This document shows, piece after piece, positions 9,069 to 20,530 of a stretch of DNA of 64,000 bases. Below the pieces are notes generated by a model. That model searched no databases. It saw only the letters and a program-made list of their open reading frames with translations, and had not been told where the DNA came from. The translations under genes and the position numbers were made by a program. Numbering within the stretch: position 1 is the stretch's first letter; every line of letters begins with the position of its first letter. Origin of the DNA: Candidatus Thioglobus sp. (lineage in GTDB: Bacteria > Pseudomonadota > Gammaproteobacteria > PS1 > Pseudothioglobaceae); the NCBI GenBank assembly GCA_028345955.1, contig JAOMEO010000001.1, positions 144,536 to 208,535 of the forward strand, written 5' to 3'.

Positions 9069-10367
9069 CTATAGAATCGCTTTTAATCTTTTAAGAACAA
9101 AAGTAAATCCAACTACCGCTATCAAGGCATTAAAGTAAAGTATATAGACACTATTGACATTAGATCTAGCGAGTAAAACCGTAAGCAATAAAAGACCAAT
9201 CATTGCCATGTTCTGTATCCAGTTCTTGCCCGCTAATACACTTCCCAAACCATCCTTAGCTGAGTGAGCTTGAATTAGAGCGTTGAGCGGAACCAGCATC
9301 ATACCTGCACCAACGCCAAATAGCAGAATTAAGGTTGATACTATTATTAAAGCCGTGGAGTTTGGTATGAAGCTTAAGGTGGAAGCAACAGGTACCAAAA
9401 TCGCACAAACTGTAATTGTAGTTGAGCCCGTATATATGTTATTAACTTTCACTGAATTGACACTTTTTCTTGCAGAAACATAAGCCCCTACCATAATTCC
9501 TAAAATTGAGAGTGCCAACATCGCATTAACCATAAGTGGACTTGTCACTCCCAAATTAACTTTGGCAAGCGCAGGAATAACTGCAACAAGGTTTTGAGAC
9601 ATTCCCCAAAAAATAGCCGTCCCCCAAATCGAAAACCAAATAATTTGGTTTTCTTTTATGACTCGAATATTGTTCTTTAAGTAATGGAGCGTAATCAGTT
9701 TTTGAACTGACAATTTCACTTCACTAAATTTAGTAGCGTAAAAACGGACCCCAAAGGTAGCCAAAAATTCAACCATTGAAAGACCGACCAGGACCCAACC
9801 AACTGGAGCGATATGATGCAATATTGCCTGAGGTGTTGAGTATTCCTTGACGCCTAGATAAAGTTCAAACAGATAAGAGAAAAAAACCGTACCCAATAAA
9901 ATTGCTGTCAAGGTAACTGCAGAAACGTAAGCGTTACCTATACTCAATCCGGCCTTCTTTAGGCACTCTCTAATATAACCATACTTAGCTGGGGAATAGA
10001 TAGCGCTCTGAGTTGCAAGAAGTAGTGTAAAGCCAAATGCAGATTTATAGGCTCCCTGATAATAACAATAGGTAATTGCCAGTGTAATTAAAACAGCTGC
10101 AAAAGCGCTCCAGCGCATTATATGAGGCTTGGCAAACTTATCAGAAAGATGTCCAGAAAGAGTAAATAGGAGGACAAAAGGAATAAGAACCATAGCATTC
10201 AATATAGGAGTTAATATAAGCTGTGTTTTCTCGTCATAGATCACAAAAATTGTATTCTGAACTATGATTTTGTGGCCTAAATCAACAAAAGCATTAAGGA
10301 ACAATACAACGAGATAAATAGCAAAGATACCTGCACGTTCTCTCAGAACCGATTTTTCCTCTTGCAT
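9069..10367 (-). CDS. MFS transporter, LplT-like lysophospholipid transporter
   Basis: 12-TM-like hydrophobic 432 aa protein with LplT/MFS pattern (LFTLSGHLSDKFAKPHIMRWSA; ATQSAIYSPAKYGYIRE). Starts 2 bp upstream of the PlsC-like gene, giving an LplT-acyltransferase pair. Confidence 0.75.
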   Translation of the reverse strand: MQEEKSVLRERAGIFAIYLVVLFLNAFVDLGHKIIVQNTIFVIYDEKTQLILTPILNAMVLIPFVLLFTLSGHLSDKFAKPHIMRWSAFAAVLITLAITYCYYQGAYKSAFGFTLLLATQSAIYSPAKYGYIRECLKKAGLSIGNAYVSAVTLTAILLGTVFFSYLFELYLGVKEYSTPQAILHHIAPVGWVLVGLSMVEFLATFGVRFYATKFSEVKLSVQKLITLHYLKNNIRVIKENQIIWFSIWGTAIFWGMSQNLVAVIPALAKVNLGVTSPLMVNAMLALSILGIMVGAYVSARKSVNSVKVNNIYTGSTTITVCAILVPVASTLSFIPNSTALIIVSTLILLFGVGAGMMLVPLNALIQAHSAKDGLGSVLAGKNWIQNMAMIGLLLLTVLLARSNVNSVYILYFNALIAVVGFTFVLKRLKAIL

Positions 10368-10451
10368 AATTTTTCCCCTTTCAAGCGCTAATAAAAATCA
10401 CTAGAGTAAGAGCATTATGACAGAATTATTGACTAATATCTAACCTGCTTG

Positions 10452-11654
10452 TTAGAATTCAAGACCCTCAATTTCGCCAACAGTGTGCATGTCTTTGTCA
10501 CCACGACCAGACAGGTTAATCACTATATTTTTGTCACTTGACCATTGTTGAGCCAACTTAACAGCATAAGAGACGGCGTGTGCAGATTCTAATGCAGGCA
10601 ATATGCCTTCAACTCTTGTTAGTAAATGAAAAGCCTCTAGTGCCTCTTTGTCTGTAACCGATACATATTCAGCTCTTCCAGTATCTTTTAGGTAAGCATG
10701 CTCTGGACCAACACCAGGGTAATCAAGCCCAGCGGAAATAGAGTGGCCTTCGATTATTTGTCCATTTGGGTCTTCCATAAGGTAAGTTCTATTGCCGTGC
10801 AAGACACCAACACTGCCAGCACACAAAGGAGCTGCGTGAGCAAAGGGTCCCTTTTCAATACCGTAACCTGCGGCCTCAACACCATAAATCTTAACTGAGG
10901 CGTCTTCAATAAAAGGATGGAAAAGTCCGATCGCATTTGAGCCACCTCCTACACAGGCAACCAATGCATCTGGCAAACCTCCAACTTGGTCATTAAACTG
11001 CTCTTTTACTTCTCTACCAATAACGCACTGGAAATCTCTTACCATCATTGGATAGGGATGTGGTCCTGCAACGGTACCAATAATATAAAAAGTATTGTCA
11101 ATATTAGTTACCCAATCACGCATTGCTTCATTCAGTGCATCTTTCAAGGTTCTTGACCCCGCGGTGACCGGAACAACTGAGGCACCGAGTAACTTCATAC
11201 GATAAACATTTTGAGCTTGACGGGCAACATCAACTTCACCCATATACACTACGCACTCTAAACCAAGTCTTGCAGCAACAGTAGCCGAAGCAACGCCGTG
11301 TTGCCCTGCACCAGTCTCAGCAATGATTCTTGTTTTGCCCATTCGACTAGCCAGTAGCGCCTGACCGATGGTATTGTTTATTTTGTGAGCTCCGGTGTGG
11401 TTTAAATCTTCTCGTTTTAAATAGATTTGAGCGCCACCCAACTGCTTGCTTAAATTTTTTGCGTGATATAGTGGACTTTTACGGCCAACATAGTGCTTAA
11501 GATCGTTTTCAAATTCGGCTAAAAAGTCGGCGTCATCCTTGTATTTTTCATAGGCAAGTTTGAGTTCTGTTACAGCTGTCATTAGAGTTTCTGCAATAAA
11601 AACACCGCCGTATTGCTCAAAGTGGCCTTTTTCGTCTGGTAGGTTATAGCTCAT
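10452..11654 (-). CDS. trpB: tryptophan synthase beta chain
   Basis: [50 protein letters not shown] motifs. Confidence 0.98.
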   Translation of the reverse strand: MSYNLPDEKGHFEQYGGVFIAETLMTAVTELKLAYEKYKDDADFLAEFENDLKHYVGRKSPLYHAKNLSKQLGGAQIYLKREDLNHTGAHKINNTIGQALLASRMGKTRIIAETGAGQHGVASATVAARLGLECVVYMGEVDVARQAQNVYRMKLLGASVVPVTAGSRTLKDALNEAMRDWVTNIDNTFYIIGTVAGPHPYPMMVRDFQCVIGREVKEQFNDQVGGLPDALVACVGGGSNAIGLFHPFIEDASVKIYGVEAAGYGIEKGPFAHAAPLCAGSVGVLHGNRTYLMEDPNGQIIEGHSISAGLDYPGVGPEHAYLKDTGRAEYVSVTDKEALEAFHLLTRVEGILPALESAHAVSYAVKLAQQWSSDKNIVINLSGRGDKDMHTVGEIEGLEF

Positions 11655-12262
11655 GAACGAATATTGTTAATAAAAGATTTTATTTTATCAATATCTTTAA
11701 AACCTTTTGCACTTTCAACGCCACTTGAAGCGTCCACTGCATAAGGCTTCACTTGGCTGATGGCTGCAGCTACATTGTCTGGATTAAGGCCACCCGCAAG
11801 AATTACGGGCAAGTCAATTTCAACACATGCCAGGGACCAATCGAAAGGCTTTCCTGTACCACCATAGGTATTGGAACTATAAGAGTCCAGTAATAAAGCG
11901 CTGGCCTTTGAGAAGTCGTTGGAAATCTTTTTAAGATCAGTCTCTGAAGACACCCCAACTGACTTAATGAAAGGCATATCGTATTGCAAACATTCACTAA
12001 CAGTTTCGTCTCCATGGAACTGTAATGTATCAAGCGCAACTTCACAGAGAACTTCATCGATTAGGCTTGGATTAGCATTAACAAACAAACCAACCCTATT
12101 GACGAAAGGAGGTAGGGCAGCAACAATTTCACGAGCTACATCTATGTTGACATGGCGAGGAGATTTATCATAAAACACCAAGCCAACAGCATCTACACCA
12201 GCAAGGGCAGCTTGCTGAGCATTTTCCGCATTTGTAAAACCACAAATCTTAACCTTTGTCAT
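11651..12262 (-). CDS. trpF: phosphoribosylanthranilate isomerase
   Basis: [36 protein letters not shown]. Overlaps trpB start by 4 bp. Confidence 0.97.
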   Translation of the reverse strand: MTKVKICGFTNAENAQQAALAGVDAVGLVFYDKSPRHVNIDVAREIVAALPPFVNRVGLFVNANPSLIDEVLCEVALDTLQFHGDETVSECLQYDMPFIKSVGVSSETDLKKISNDFSKASALLLDSYSSNTYGGTGKPFDWSLACVEIDLPVILAGGLNPDNVAAAISQVKPYAVDASSGVESAKGFKDIDKIKSFINNIRS

Positions 12263-12374
12263 GCACTCTCTACATTATTTTTTTAAAGTAGGGATTTTCC
12301 CACAGCCTAGAAAGAATTGCCAGACATTCGGATAGCTACAACTTATTGATGTGATTGGCTTGTTTTTTTTAGAA

Positions 12375-14693
12375 TCAGCTTTTTTTACGCTTTTTTGCCT
12401 TAGCTTTTGCTTTACCTTCGATAGCTTTTTTACATTCTTCAAGTGTCAAATCGATTGGCGCCTTGTCTCCAAATACTTTTTCAACAGTGACGTTTTTTTG
12501 CCCTTTTCCACGTTTTTTCCCATTCCAAATATAGGGTCCAAAGCGACCATTTAGAATCTGAATATCGGAATCATCAAAAACTTTGATAACCCTTTCAGCG
12601 TCAAATTTCTCTTTAGCAGCAATTAACTCCAAAGCGGTTTCAAGTGTAACTTCTTCAGGTGAAACGTCTTTCAAAGAGACGTATTTTTTTCCATATTGAA
12701 TGTAGGGGCCAAAGCGTCCATAGTTGGCCTTAACGGTTTCTCCATCATCTGTCTTACCCAAAATTCTTGGCATTTTAAAAAGCTCTAGAGCCTCTGAAAG
12801 AGTTATAGTTTCGATATCTTGTCCTTTTCTCAATGAGGCAAAAGTCGGCTTTTCTTCATCATCCTGATGGCCAATTTGTGCGAATGGTCCATAACGCCCA
12901 AAACGAACACTAACGGTTTTACCTGTGTCGGGCTCTTCACCCAATTCTCTCTTGCCGTGTGTCTCATCTCGGGACACATCTTTTGCAAGCTGAATCTGCT
13001 CGTGAAATGGATCATAAAAATTTCGAACAACCCCAGTCCACGGTTTAGCTTCTTCTGCAATTTTGTCAAAGTCACTTTCAAGATTAGCTGTAAACTCATA
13101 ACCGATAATATTCCTGAAGTTGTTCAATAAGAAGTCAACCAATATATAGGCAACGCTTGTTGGAAATAACTTGTTTTTTTCAGCACCAGTGTTTTCACTT
13201 TGAGTTGATTCCGAGATAACACCGTCCACAATCTCAATCTGTTGATAATCGCGCTGAACACCTTCGCGTGTCTCCTTAAGAACATAATTCCGATCTTGCA
13301 CCGTCGTAATCATGGTTGCAAAAGTGGATGGTCTTCCAATACCCATCTGCTCAATTTCTTTCACCAATGATGCCTCTGTATATCTTGCCTTTGCTCGAGA
13401 GAATGATTCTCTTGACATTAAACCAACCAACGACAAAGGCTCCCCAATATCAAGCTTTGGTAACAGCTTATCCTCAGCAGCCATATAGTCATAAACTTTA
13501 AGGAAACCACTAAAGGACAACACTTCACCATCGGCAATAAAGTGCTCATTTCGATTTGCAATATCGATATTGATTTTGGTTTTTTGTAATTGTGCGTCAC
13601 TCATTTGGGATGCCAATGTGCGCTTATATATCAAAGAATATAGCTTGGCCGATTGATCATCTAAACCCAAAATGCTTGGCTTGGTTAAATCTGTCGGCCT
13701 GATGGCCTCGTGTGCCTCTTGAGCACTAGATGATTTGGTTTTATATCTCCTAGCTTGATGAAAATCTAAACCATAGGATGAAACTATGACTTCTTGCGCA
13801 GCAGTGATTGCTTCCTCTGATAAGCTTAATGAATCAGTACGCATATAAGTAATCGCACCTTCGCGATATAAATTCTGTGCAATCGACATTGTCTGCTTCA
13901 CAGAAAAACCCAGCTTTTGAGATGCTTCTTGTTGCAAAGTTGAGGTAATAAAAGGGGCCTTAGGGGAACGTTTAGAGGGCTTCGTTTCTACGGAAACAAC
14001 TTTCATGGTAGCTTCTAACATATCATTTGCAAAATTTTGCGCATCTTCCTTGGTAGCAAAATCTTCATTGAGCTTCACCTCAAACAATTCATTTTCCTCA
14101 TCTACCAGAGTTGCCTTAACTTTATAACTACTGACAGGGCTATGTGCGGTAATTTCACGCTCCCTTTCAACCACTAATCGAACAACTGGAGATTGCACTC
14201 TTCCCGCTGAACGTGCACCAGAAACTTTGCGCCACAACACAGGAGAAATTTCAAATCCGACCAGTCGATCAATAATACGCCTTGCTTGTTGTGCGTCCAC
14301 AAGATCTGAATTAATTGTTCTGGGGTTATTTATGGCATCAGTGATGGCGCCTTTGGTAATCTCATGAAAGACAATTCTTGGCGTATCTTCAGCTAGTGAC
14401 AATGCTTGTTGAAGATGCCAAGCTATCGCTTCACCCTCCCGATCCTCATCCGTCGCAAGGTAAACTTTTTCAGCCGCTTTGACTGACTTTTTAAGGTCAG
14501 AAACTATTTTTCTCTTGTCACCACTAACTGCATAAGTGGGAAGAAAATTATTATTTAAATCAATGCCCATATCCTTCTTAGGCATATCCCTAATGTGGCC
14601 TATGCTTGACTTAACAATATAGTCAGGGCCTAGAAACTTTTCAATCGTTTTTGCTTTCGCCGGGGACTCGACAATAACAAGATTTTTTGACAT
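12375..14693 (-). CDS. topA: DNA topoisomerase I, with C-terminal RFGPY-type repeats
   Basis: NLVIVESPAKAKTIEKFLG, ATDEDREGEAIAWHL, ITYMRTDS, GIGRPSTFA. C-terminal FGRYGPFAQIG/YGRFGPYIQYGKKYVSL/NGRFGPYIWNGKK repeats. Confidence 0.98.
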   Translation of the reverse strand: MSKNLVIVESPAKAKTIEKFLGPDYIVKSSIGHIRDMPKKDMGIDLNNNFLPTYAVSGDKRKIVSDLKKSVKAAEKVYLATDEDREGEAIAWHLQQALSLAEDTPRIVFHEITKGAITDAINNPRTINSDLVDAQQARRIIDRLVGFEISPVLWRKVSGARSAGRVQSPVVRLVVEREREITAHSPVSSYKVKATLVDEENELFEVKLNEDFATKEDAQNFANDMLEATMKVVSVETKPSKRSPKAPFITSTLQQEASQKLGFSVKQTMSIAQNLYREGAITYMRTDSLSLSEEAITAAQEVIVSSYGLDFHQARRYKTKSSSAQEAHEAIRPTDLTKPSILGLDDQSAKLYSLIYKRTLASQMSDAQLQKTKINIDIANRNEHFIADGEVLSFSGFLKVYDYMAAEDKLLPKLDIGEPLSLVGLMSRESFSRAKARYTEASLVKEIEQMGIGRPSTFATMITTVQDRNYVLKETREGVQRDYQQIEIVDGVISESTQSENTGAEKNKLFPTSVAYILVDFLLNNFRNIIGYEFTANLESDFDKIAEEAKPWTGVVRNFYDPFHEQIQLAKDVSRDETHGKRELGEEPDTGKTVSVRFGRYGPFAQIGHQDDEEKPTFASLRKGQDIETITLSEALELFKMPRILGKTDDGETVKANYGRFGPYIQYGKKYVSLKDVSPEEVTLETALELIAAKEKFDAERVIKVFDDSDIQILNGRFGPYIWNGKKRGKGQKNVTVEKVFGDKAPIDLTLEECKKAIEGKAKAKAKKRKKS

Positions 14694-14701
14694 AAATTGT
14701 C

Positions 14702-15190
14702 CTACTGTAGGGTAGGATTGTCATCATAAAACACAATGGACTCAATCCATTGAGCTGGAACGGGGGCTTCGGCACTATTTCCGATAACCATCATAACAAC
14801 CCACTTCAAATCATCAATAGTCAATTTTGAGTCTTCCAATGACATAACTTGATCAATGACTATTTCTCGCTGACTCGCACTTAGCTGCCCCATATTTTCC
14901 ATGAACATAATGAACCCTCTAGCCTTTTCATCGAGTTTGTTTTTTTCTAACTCATTGTAGATACGCATAGAATTATGTGTGGTATCGAAGGCGGTGATCC
15001 TTCCGTCCTGAAGTGCGGCAATATTTTCCAGCCAATTCAATGCCTTTTCGATTCGATCAGCATCAAATCCAGCATCAGATAGATGAGTCTTTAAAAGATC
15101 ATCATCCAGCTCTTGTGCTGAATCCTGTTCAGCAGATTCAAACAAAATATCGAACATAAAAGTTAATACATCAAGAATATTATTAGTCAT
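14702..15190 (-). CDS. smg: Smg/DUF494 family protein
   Basis: MTNNILDVLTFMFDILFE...LLKTHLSDAGFDADRIEKALNWLENI; adjacent to topA as in many Gammaproteobacteria. Confidence 0.9.
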   Translation of the reverse strand: MTNNILDVLTFMFDILFESAEQDSAQELDDDLLKTHLSDAGFDADRIEKALNWLENIAALQDGRITAFDTTHNSMRIYNELEKNKLDEKARGFIMFMENMGQLSASQREIVIDQVMSLEDSKLTIDDLKWVVMMVIGNSAEAPVPAQWIESIVFYDDNPTLQ

Positions 15191-15364
15191 ATAGCCTCAT
15201 CAAATTAATACATAATTCACAACATCGTCCTTGTCACTTCAATTAAAAACCCAAGGAGCAAAAACACTTGGATGACTACTTAGGGGCAAGACGCACATTT
15301 TTCAACCACCTGATCAATCGATATTAATTCATATGATAGGTATTTCAATAATATACCTGTTTCG

Positions 15365-15373
15365 TTATCCACA
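15365..15373 (+). promoter_or_regulatory. DnaA-box consensus TTATCCACA
   Basis: Exact 9-mer TTATCCACA in the divergent smg/rpmH intergenic region; near aggtat-N9-atacct dyad (15338-15358) and AT-rich stretches. Confidence 0.55.
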
Positions 15374-15492
15374 TGTTTATCAAAGCTTGATTTTATTAGG
15401 GACTTTATAGCATATAAACTGTCATTTAACAAATATAATGACTTTAAGCAAGTATGGTAAAATTTCAAGATTTTTGTTAGCAGATATTCATT

Positions 15493-15627
15493 ATGAAAAG
15501 AACATTTCAACCGAGCGTACTAAAACGTAAACGTAATCATGGCTTCAGAGCCAGAATGAAGACGCGTGCTGGTCGTGCCATCCTAAGTGCACGTAGAAAA
15601 AAAGGCCGCAAACGCATAGCCGCTTAA
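15493..15627 (+). CDS. rpmH: 50S ribosomal protein L34
   Basis: [44 protein letters not shown]; too short for the supplied ORF track. Confidence 0.98.
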   Translation: MKRTFQPSVLKRKRNHGFRARMKTRAGRAILSARRKKGRKRIAA

Positions 15628-15628
15628 T

Positions 15629-15982
15629 ATGATGAATCGCTCGCTCGTTCAAGGTGCGCGTATAACCAAAGCAAGAGACTACGCTCACATTTTCCAACAT
15701 GGTATTCACTCTCAGAACAAGTTTTGGAAGTTGATAGCCAGCCCTTCTGAGCAAAAAAATCCAAGACTAGGTCTTGCAATCTCTAAAAAGATATGCAAAA
15801 GAGCAGTTGATCGAAACTTGTTTAAGCGCATAGTGAGGGAAACCTTTAGACAGCATCAAGGTGATTTCGATGTTCTGGACTTTGTAGTGATGATAAAAAA
15901 CATGCCTAATACTAATAACCGAGAATTGGCATCAGATCTACTATCCTTGTTAAAAAACGCTAAACAGGGGCTTAAATCATAA
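15629..15982 (+). CDS. rnpA: ribonuclease P protein component
   Basis: RLGLAISKKICKRAVDRNLFKRIVRETFR; directly downstream of rpmH. Confidence 0.96.
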   Translation: MMNRSLVQGARITKARDYAHIFQHGIHSQNKFWKLIASPSEQKNPRLGLAISKKICKRAVDRNLFKRIVRETFRQHQGDFDVLDFVVMIKNMPNTNNRELASDLLSLLKNAKQGLKS

Positions 15983-16206
15983 TGCGATACATATTGCTTG
16001 TATTCATTAAGGGCTACCAGTGGCTAGTTAGTCCATTACTTGGTAATAACTGCCGCCATATACCTAGTTGCTCAGAATACACCTTTGAAGCCATCAAATC
16101 TCACGGCGCAATTAGAGGTATAGGGCTTGGCGCAAAAAGAATCAGCAAATGCCATCCCTGGTCTGAAGCAAAATTTGACCCCGTACCTAAAAAACTACCT
16201 AACTAA
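15982..16206 (+). CDS. yidD: membrane protein insertion efficiency factor YidD
   Basis: IKGYQWLVSPLLGNNCRHIPSCSEYTFEAIKSHG...RISKCHPW. Confidence 0.96.
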   Translation: MRYILLVFIKGYQWLVSPLLGNNCRHIPSCSEYTFEAIKSHGAIRGIGLGAKRISKCHPWSEAKFDPVPKKLPN

Positions 16207-16226
16207 TTGAAGCCAAGAAAACAGCC

Positions 16227-17867
16227 ATGAATACTCAAAAAATATTCCTCTTTATCGCAATCTTCTTAACTGTATTTCTTCTTTGGGATAAATGGGAACT
16301 CACTCAAACAACTGACGAATATGGCAATATTGTAACCCAAACTAGAATAGTTGCCACTGATTCGCAAGACAACACCATTGATGTTCCTGAAGTCTCAGAT
16401 GTACCTAGCGCTGCCGCTACTATCATTGAAGATACAACGCCATCAATGAATGAGTCGATTGGCCAAGGACCTTATACAACTGTCACTACAGATTTGTTGA
16501 CATTACAAATTTCACATAAAGGTGGAACAATCATTAATGCCTACCTAAATAAGTACCCAAAAGAGTTAAACTCAGAAGAAAAATTTCAATTACTAAGCAA
16601 CAATACTGGAAGTATTTTCCAAGCACAAAGTGGATTACTTCCAGCTGATCAGATGCCAACTCACCACTCAGAATACTCCTCTGAGCAACAAGACTACTTC
16701 CTCGGGGATAAAGGCGAACTCATTGTGCCACTCACTTGGAAAGGCGACAACAATGTCGTGGTCACTAAAAATTACCACTTCAAACCTAACAGCTATATTG
16801 TTGAGGTTGACTATCAAATCACTAATAACAGTGGCATTGAACAAACCGTCAGCAGTTACACTCAGCTAGTGCGTGACAGTTTAGAAGAGTCTGGAGGCAT
16901 GATTGGCATGCGAGCTTACTCTGGGGCAGCAACTTATAACGACGAAGAGATTTTCGAAAAAATTAAATTCGAGGATTTTGATTCCACACCCAAGACGACC
17001 TCTAAAGGTGGATGGGCAGCAATGCTTCAGCACTACTTTTTTGCAGCATGGATTCCTAACGAAAATGAAATTCATACCTATTCTACTAAATCTAATAATG
17101 ACAAATATCTTTTGACAACGGTTAATCCAGGTCTAAAAATCACTCCAGGAAATCAAGCAACGCTTGCAAATAACCAACTCTATATTGGCCCTAAAGAACA
17201 TGCACGTTTGGAACTTCTAGCCCCCGGCATAGACAAAACAGTCGACTACGGCATTCTTTATATTGTTGCCAAACCCCTGTCGGTAGTTCTGCACTGGATC
17301 AATGGCTATATTGTTAACTGGGCATTGTCTATTGTTGCTTTAACATTTCTTATAAAACTAGCCTTTTATAAACTTTCTGAGAAATCATTCCGCTCGATGG
17401 CAGGCATGAAAAAATTAGCCCCTAGGCTACAAAAAATTAAAGAAACTTATGAAGGTGATAAGCAAAAAATTGGTAAAAAAACAATGGAGTTATATAAAAA
17501 GGAGAAGATCAATCCTGCGGCGGGTTGTTTACCTATCTTGGTTCAGATTCCAGTTTTTATTTCAGTTTATTGGGTGCTCATAGAGATGGTTGAATTGAGA
17601 CAAACTCCATTCTTATATTTGCCAGACCTGGCTATGAAAGACCCATACTTTATATTACCGTTAATTATGGGTGCCTCTATGTGGTTTCAGCAGCGACTTA
17701 ATCCACCGCCGGCAGACCCAATGCAAGCAAAGATTATGATGATGCTACCATTTATATTTACGATTTTCTTCTTTTGGTTCCCAGCAGGATTGGTACTATA
17801 CTGGGTTACCAACAACGTTCTGTCAATTGTTCAACAAATGTATATCAACAAAAAAATCAATGGCTAG
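16227..17867 (+). CDS. yidC: membrane protein insertase YidC
   Basis: Gram-negative-type YidC with large periplasmic region and conserved C-terminal insertase domain (GCLPILVQIPVFISVYWVLIEMVELRQTPF). Confidence 0.97.
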   Translation: MNTQKIFLFIAIFLTVFLLWDKWELTQTTDEYGNIVTQTRIVATDSQDNTIDVPEVSDVPSAAATIIEDTTPSMNESIGQGPYTTVTTDLLTLQISHKGGTIINAYLNKYPKELNSEEKFQLLSNNTGSIFQAQSGLLPADQMPTHHSEYSSEQQDYFLGDKGELIVPLTWKGDNNVVVTKNYHFKPNSYIVEVDYQITNNSGIEQTVSSYTQLVRDSLEESGGMIGMRAYSGAATYNDEEIFEKIKFEDFDSTPKTTSKGGWAAMLQHYFFAAWIPNENEIHTYSTKSNNDKYLLTTVNPGLKITPGNQATLANNQLYIGPKEHARLELLAPGIDKTVDYGILYIVAKPLSVVLHWINGYIVNWALSIVALTFLIKLAFYKLSEKSFRSMAGMKKLAPRLQKIKETYEGDKQKIGKKTMELYKKEKINPAAGCLPILVQIPVFISVYWVLIEMVELRQTPFLYLPDLAMKDPYFILPLIMGASMWFQQRLNPPPADPMQAKIMMMLPFIFTIFFFWFPAGLVLYWVTNNVLSIVQQMYINKKING

Positions 17868-17877
17868 ATAAATCACA

Positions 17878-18411
17878 ATGAAATTAGATGATGACACAAT
17901 TGAAATAGCTAGACAAGTGAAACTTCTAGTCTTAGATGTTGACGGGGTTTTAACAGATGGTGGTATCTATTTTGATGACTCTGGCAAGGAATTGAAAAAA
18001 TTTAATTCGTTGGACGGTTATGGCATAAAAATGCTACTTTCTTCAGGCTTTGAGGTTGCTGTGATATCATCAAGAAGTACTCCTTCTGTAGCTCATAGGA
18101 TGGAAGGCTTAGGAGTCAAGCACTGTTACCAAGATCAATCTGATAAGAATATCAAAATGCAACAAATCCTTGGGACACTTTCTTTGAATGTCGACCAGGT
18201 GGCTTTTGTTGGTGATGACGTTATGGACTTACCGGTCATGAAAAAAATTGCCCTACCAATAGCAGTTGCAAACGCCCACCTTTTTGTAAAGGAGCACGCA
18301 CTACTTATTACAGAGAATAGGGGTGGAAATGGCGCTGTCAGAGAAGTATGTGATTTCCTACTTAAGGCTCATAGTAAGTATGACGACTTAATGAAGTCAC
18401 ATCTTAAATGA
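17878..18411 (+). CDS. kdsC: KdsC-family HAD phosphatase (3-deoxy-D-manno-octulosonate 8-phosphate phosphatase)
   Basis: LLVLDVDGVLTDGGIYFDDSGKELKKFNSLDGYGIKML; VAFVGDDVMDLPVM. Confidence 0.88.
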   Translation: MKLDDDTIEIARQVKLLVLDVDGVLTDGGIYFDDSGKELKKFNSLDGYGIKMLLSSGFEVAVISSRSTPSVAHRMEGLGVKHCYQDQSDKNIKMQQILGTLSLNVDQVAFVGDDVMDLPVMKKIALPIAVANAHLFVKEHALLITENRGGNGAVREVCDFLLKAHSKYDDLMKSHLK

Positions 18412-18713
18412 CATCTTTTCAAGCTCAATGCTATAAAGCCTTACAAAAGGTTCCTTCTGGCAAAGTGATTACATATAGTGGTCTTGCCAAAATGGTGGGC
18501 CGGCCTAAAGCACACCGAGCTGTAGGTAATGCAATGAATAAAAATCCCTTTGCACCTCAAGTGCCTTGTCACAGAGTGGTGAAATCAAATGCTGATTTAG
18601 GTGGTTTCGGAGGTGGCTCCAAACTCAAAATAAAACGCCTCCGAGAAGAAGGCGTTAAAGTTCTAAATAATAAGATTGTTGACTTTGAGTCTATCCTGTT
18701 TAAGGCTCATTAA
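18408..18713 (+). CDS. methylated-DNA--[protein]-cysteine S-methyltransferase, C-terminal domain only
   Basis: PSGKVITYSGLAKMVGRPKAHRAVGNAMNKNPFAPQVPCHRVVKSN; PCHRV active-site motif retained. Confidence 0.88.
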   Translation: MTSFQAQCYKALQKVPSGKVITYSGLAKMVGRPKAHRAVGNAMNKNPFAPQVPCHRVVKSNADLGGFGGGSKLKIKRLREEGVKVLNNKIVDFESILFKAH

Positions 18714-19126
18714 CGCCTTTTACCACGCATCTTAGTGATCATTTGAAGTTGTGCCATAGACTCGGCCAGTGCAGCTTGGGTTGTGGAGACATCTTGGTCT
18801 GATTGTGCATTAGACATAGCTTCTTCAGCACGCTGTTTCGCTTCAAGGGCTTTTGACTCGTCGAGGTCATTGGCACGAATAGCTGTATCAGAAAAAATTG
18901 TGACAGTATCAGGCTGAACCTCAATAATGCCGCCAGAAACAAAAATGGATTCCATGCCATTTTCTGTCTCAACTCTTACCTCTCCAGGCTTAAGTGTACT
19001 AATCAGTGGCACATGCTGTGGGTAGACACCAATCTCACCCATAGTAGCAGGTGCAAACACACAGTTTGCTTCGCCTGAGTAGATTTCCTCGGTCGCACTA
19101 ACTACATCAACATGAATTACAGACAT
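18710..19126 (-). CDS. atpC: F0F1 ATP synthase subunit epsilon
   Basis: VDVVSATEEIYSGEANCVFAPATMGEIGVYPQHVPLISTLKPGEVRV; last gene of atp operon. Confidence 0.97.
   Translation of the reverse strand: MSVIHVDVVSATEEIYSGEANCVFAPATMGEIGVYPQHVPLISTLKPGEVRVETENGMESIFVSGGIIEVQPDTVTIFSDTAIRANDLDESKALEAKQRAEEAMSNAQSDQDVSTTQAALAESMAQLQMITKMRGKRR

Positions 19127-20530
<1,404 letters not shown>

Noticed and set aside
15280-15510. 76-aa minus-strand ORF in the smg-rpmH intergenic region
   Set aside because: Overlaps the rpmH start and has no recognisable family; the region is better explained as a regulatory/origin-like intergenic segment.
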